Shown here piece after piece: positions 8,201 to 9,589 of a DNA stretch of 9,589 nucleotides. The number at the start of each line of letters is the position of its first letter. Within the stretch, counting starts at the first letter, position 1. The translations under genes and the position numbers were made by a program. This DNA comes from an uncultured Lachnospiraceae bacterium (lineage in GTDB: Bacteria > Bacillota > Clostridia > Lachnospirales > Lachnospiraceae). The DNA lies in NCBI GenBank assembly GCA_946630645.1, contig CAMOZD010000026.1:1-9589 (forward strand), written 5' to 3'. The notes below the pieces were generated by a model. The model made no database searches. It saw only the letters and a program-made list of their open reading frames with translations, and was not told where the DNA came from.

Positions 8201-8669
8201 TGCATTTTGCCTGAAGGACAGGCCTGTCTTCCAGCTTCCCTGCCGCAGCCTCCAGGTCCTGCCATGACACACCGTAGCTGACCATCTCCATAAGGGCACT
8301 CTTCATCTCATCGACAAAGCCTGCTTTTCTCACGCTTTTCTTAAAATAAGCCAGCTCATCCTCCTTCCGGGATAAAATCCGGCGCAGGACCATAGCTACT
8401 CCAAGATCCTCTAAAATCTCAGCCGGCACATAACCTGCCTCATCGAAGATCCGGTAAGCCAGCCTGTGGAAGCTGACCACATCAATATTAAAAAAGCCTT
8501 TTTTCGGGTGCAGTTCAACCATCCTTCTTTGCATTTCCAGACTAAACTGCTCCGGCACGACCAGAAAATAATTCTTTCCGGGATGCCGGCAGGACTGATC
8601 CACAATCTCCCTCAGCATACTCTCTGTCTTACCCTGCCCGCTTCTTCCGGCTATCAAACGCAGTGCCAT
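5220..8669 (-). CDS. addB: AddB, nuclease and iron-sulfur subunit of the AddAB recombination complex
   Basis: AddB partners AddA in double-strand break resection; in studied Firmicutes it carries the Chi-recognition region and the nuclease acting on the 5'-ended strand. Residue numbers here count from the upstream GTG at 8678. An ATP-binding GRSGQGKT is at 11-18, close to the start as usual. The middle is a decayed helicase with motif V-like LFILGMNDGKIPP at 591-603 and motif VI-like YMAFSRPSEDLYFS at 642-655. The C-terminal nuclease has GNLFH (H827), GIID (D940) and VDYKSG (D957, K959). Cysteines C797, C1112, C1115 and C1121 match the four that hold the [4Fe-4S] clasp in Bacillus subtilis AddB. 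I prefer the ATG at 8669 (1149 residues) because GGGGTGG ends five bases before it and it gives the typical MALRL-type N-terminus. The GTG at 8678 has no good ribosome binding site. The gene follows ispG by 25 bases. Confidence 0.97.
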   Translation of the reverse strand: MALRLIAGRSGQGKTESMLREIVDQSCRHPGKNYFLVVPEQFSLEMQRRMVELHPKKGFFNIDVVSFHRLAYRIFDEAGYVPAEILEDLGVAMVLRRILSRKEDELAYFKKSVRKAGFVDEMKSALMEMVSYGVSWQDLEAAAGKLEDRPVLQAKCREMALVFSEFEREISGRYMVTEQILTLASDFVSSSGLTRDNEFYFDGFTGFTPVQLDFLAELLAVAGNVHVTVTIPAGEGIEAEALLSDGEELFSFSRKFVGSLLDLCRETKADLLPLTALSQEPGPRFRNNPELYFLEEHAFRIRKKAWEDVPSHLHITACHRQDDEVDFALRQVEYLVRKRGIRYRDCALLCGDVSEYEMAFRRKAEILNIPVFVDSKKRISYHSGVEALRALLHLAEKDYSYESVFRYLKAGMSDLEDEETDFLENYVLSAGIRGRSMWSKPFERRLAGKSQETLDRLETLRRKLMEETGEFVISCRGKKVTVRERMEALFMVMDRLDFPGKLERMAREAEETGDHIRAGEHRRLFQLLLDLLDKIVMIFGEEIMTLKEVSEILDAGLETLGLGLAPLTMDQLVLGDLKRSRLTDIKVLFILGMNDGKIPPVLEDVGLLKDEDKELLREYGLSLSSGLLERSMEDEFYMYMAFSRPSEDLYFSYSSIGRGNDQLRPSPLIGACKGLFPRLEEQAYPADTGSCYFGIGDSRQLLIEGLGKIRQKRPAWLERPDGGKTLEPDHDDKVFLMLARYWMEEAGLQEEFASFLDKLIPGKRTRYVSPALVEELYGKELYSSVSRLETFSACPFSYLCNYGLELRDREEFVLQDTDFGNLFHAALRYFSDLVKRSGHRWKELPEEERTHFLEEAMRLAMEENKVEAFGGNARNEYQVSRVHRILDRTVRAIQLQLKNSSFEPDRFESPFGFRGQGGSTSFVLEDGRQLTLHGIIDRVDLCQEDKELLLRIVDYKSGDRNVSLEDIYFGLQLQLMLYLEAAVDIYGRETGKEVIPAGIFYYRFQDPLYRADSFEEDKYWQQFRMKGYANSSQDILDKLEEGYKGLYSMSVERKKSDGSPTARSQVMTSEDFRDMRHHAVSAARKLAERIYSGEIAPEPYQKADKTDGCRYCRYLSVCGFGEGLFKDYYRRLQSLTSEEVLKRIREEED
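5227..5236 (-). promoter_or_regulatory. Ribosome binding site of addA, inside the 3' end of addB
   Basis: The minus strand reads GGGAGGAGGA, ending six bases before the addA ATG at 5220. It lies within the last addB codons. Together with the TAATG stop-start overlap it points to strong coupled or re-initiated translation of addA. Confidence 0.75.
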
Positions 8670-8674
8670 AGCAA

Positions 8675-8681
8675 CCACCCC
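8675..8681 (-). promoter_or_regulatory. Likely ribosome binding site of addB
   Basis: The minus strand reads GGGGTGG, an imperfect Shine-Dalgarno match ending five bases before the ATG at 8669. It overlaps the alternative GTG start at 8678, so both are unlikely to be used together. The match is weaker than those of addA and the methyltransferase. Confidence 0.45.
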
Positions 8682-8694
8682 ATTCTATCTTTGT

Positions 8695-9589
8695 CTAAAT
8701 ATCATTACAGTCCTGATGTCCCTGCTTCCGGAAAGCCAGCAGTTCCTGGCGGAGGCTCTCTAACAGTTCTTCCTCCGGAACCTTGCGGACGACCTCTCCC
8801 TTACGGATCAGCAGTCCGACGCCCTTGCCTCCCGCGATGCCCAGGTCCGCCTCCTTTGCCTCCCCGGGGCCATTGACCACACAGCCCATCACTGCCACCT
8901 TCAGGTTCAGGTCATCAAATTCTGTGACCATCTTTTCTACCTGATTGGCCAGGCCGATCAAATCAATACTGGTCCTGCCGCAGGTGGGACAGGATACCAC
9001 TTCTATTCCACCCTGTCTCAGGCCAAGGGTCCTCAGAATCTGCTTGGCTGAGGCAATCTCATTGACCGGGTCTCCGGTCAGGGATACCCGGATGGTATCT
9101 CCTATGCCCTGGTTCAGAATCAGACCCAGGCCTATGGCTGACTTTATATTCCCCCTGAAAAGGGTCCCTGCCTCCGTGATCCCCACATGGAGAGGATAAG
9201 CACACTGGGGAGCCAGCAGCTCATGGGCCCTGGCACACATAAGTACGTCTGAGGACTTGATACTAACCACAATCTGGTCATAGCCCATGTCCTCGATCAT
9301 GGCCACTTTATCCAGGGCACTTTCCACCAGGCCCTCCGCAGTCACCTTTCCATACTTTTCCACCAGGTCCTTCTCCAGGGAACCACTGTTGACTCCCACA
9401 CGAATGGGAACCCCGTATTCCCTGGCCTTATCCACCACTGCCCGGACCCGGTCTTCCGACCCGATATTACCCGGGTTAATCCTGATCTTGTCCGCACCGT
9501 TCTCTATGGCGGCTATGGCCATGCGGTAGTCGAAATGAATATCTGCGACAATGGGGATATGGATTCTCTTTTTAATCCTGCCCAGGGCC
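8695..9589 (-). CDS. ispG: IspG, 4-hydroxy-3-methylbut-2-en-1-yl diphosphate synthase (partial, N-terminus beyond window)
   Basis: IspG (GcpE) is a cytoplasmic [4Fe-4S] enzyme that reductively converts methylerythritol cyclodiphosphate to HMBPP in the MEP isoprenoid pathway. The frame is open to the right edge. Upstream of the ATG at 9522, 22 further in-frame codons encode the family's conserved IPIVADIHFDYR, so 9522 is an internal methionine and not the start. Counting from that methionine, the TIM-barrel blocks are KIRINPGNIG at 12-21, GVNSGSLEKDL at 43-53, VGITEAGT at 113-120, KSAIGLGLIL at 127-136 and GDTIRVSLTGDP at 141-152. The cluster ligands are present: CPTC (C178 and C181) and MGCVVNGPGEA (C214, E221). 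Family members have about 350-370 residues, so roughly 65-70 N-terminal residues are missing. It ends with TAG 25 bases before addB, so the two are probably co-transcribed from a promoter outside the window. Confidence 0.97.
   Translation of the reverse strand, partial: ALGRIKKRIHIPIVADIHFDYRMAIAAIENGADKIRINPGNIGSEDRVRAVVDKAREYGVPIRVGVNSGSLEKDLVEKYGKVTAEGLVESALDKVAMIEDMGYDQIVVSIKSSDVLMCARAHELLAPQCAYPLHVGITEAGTLFRGNIKSAIGLGLILNQGIGDTIRVSLTGDPVNEIASAKQILRTLGLRQGGIEVVSCPTCGRTSIDLIGLANQVEKMVTEFDDLNLKVAVMGCVVNGPGEAKEADLGIAGGKGVGLLIRKGEVVRKVPEEELLESLRQELLAFRKQGHQDCNDI

Noticed and set aside
9520..9522. ATG at 9522 as the ispG start
   Set aside because: The frame continues upstream with the strongly conserved IPIVADIHFDYR block, so the true start lies beyond the window edge.

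Overview
The window looks like a chromosomal housekeeping segment from an anaerobic Gram-positive bacterium of the class Clostridia, perhaps a fairly GC-rich member of Lachnospiraceae. The evidence is an AddA/AddB pair with the Firmicutes-type iron-sulfur AddB, a YqeM-like methyltransferase, and clostridial-style Hsp33 and IspG proteins. The genus cannot be told from this sequence alone. I see no mobile element, phage gene, CRISPR array, tRNA or rRNA.

All five genes lie on the minus strand, so transcription runs from high to low coordinates. In that order they are: ispG (start beyond the right edge; stop at 8695), addB (8669 to 5220), addA (5220 to 1525), a SAM-dependent methyltransferase (1547 to 780), and hslO encoding Hsp33 (start at 671; C-terminus beyond the left edge). 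The first four are tightly packed. There are 25 bases between ispG and addB, a one-base TAATG overlap between addB and addA, and a 23-base overlap between addA and the methyltransferase. The only real gap is the 108 bases before hslO, which holds small inverted repeats but no promoter or terminator I can call with confidence.

AddA and AddB together form the helicase-nuclease that resects double-strand breaks for RecA-dependent repair, the Firmicutes counterpart of RecBCD. Every key motif I can check is intact: the UvrD-type helicase motifs of AddA, both RecB-family nuclease sites, and the four cysteines of the AddB iron-sulfur cluster. IspG is the iron-sulfur enzyme of the penultimate step of the MEP isoprenoid pathway. 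Hsp33 is a redox-activated holdase chaperone. Apart from possible co-transcription, these genes have no obvious shared pathway.

I found no convincing sign of a new biological system. The points worth a second look are modest: the placement of addBA directly behind ispG, two start-site decisions coupled to overlaps, a Gly/Pro-rich linker in AddA, and the dyads upstream of hslO.
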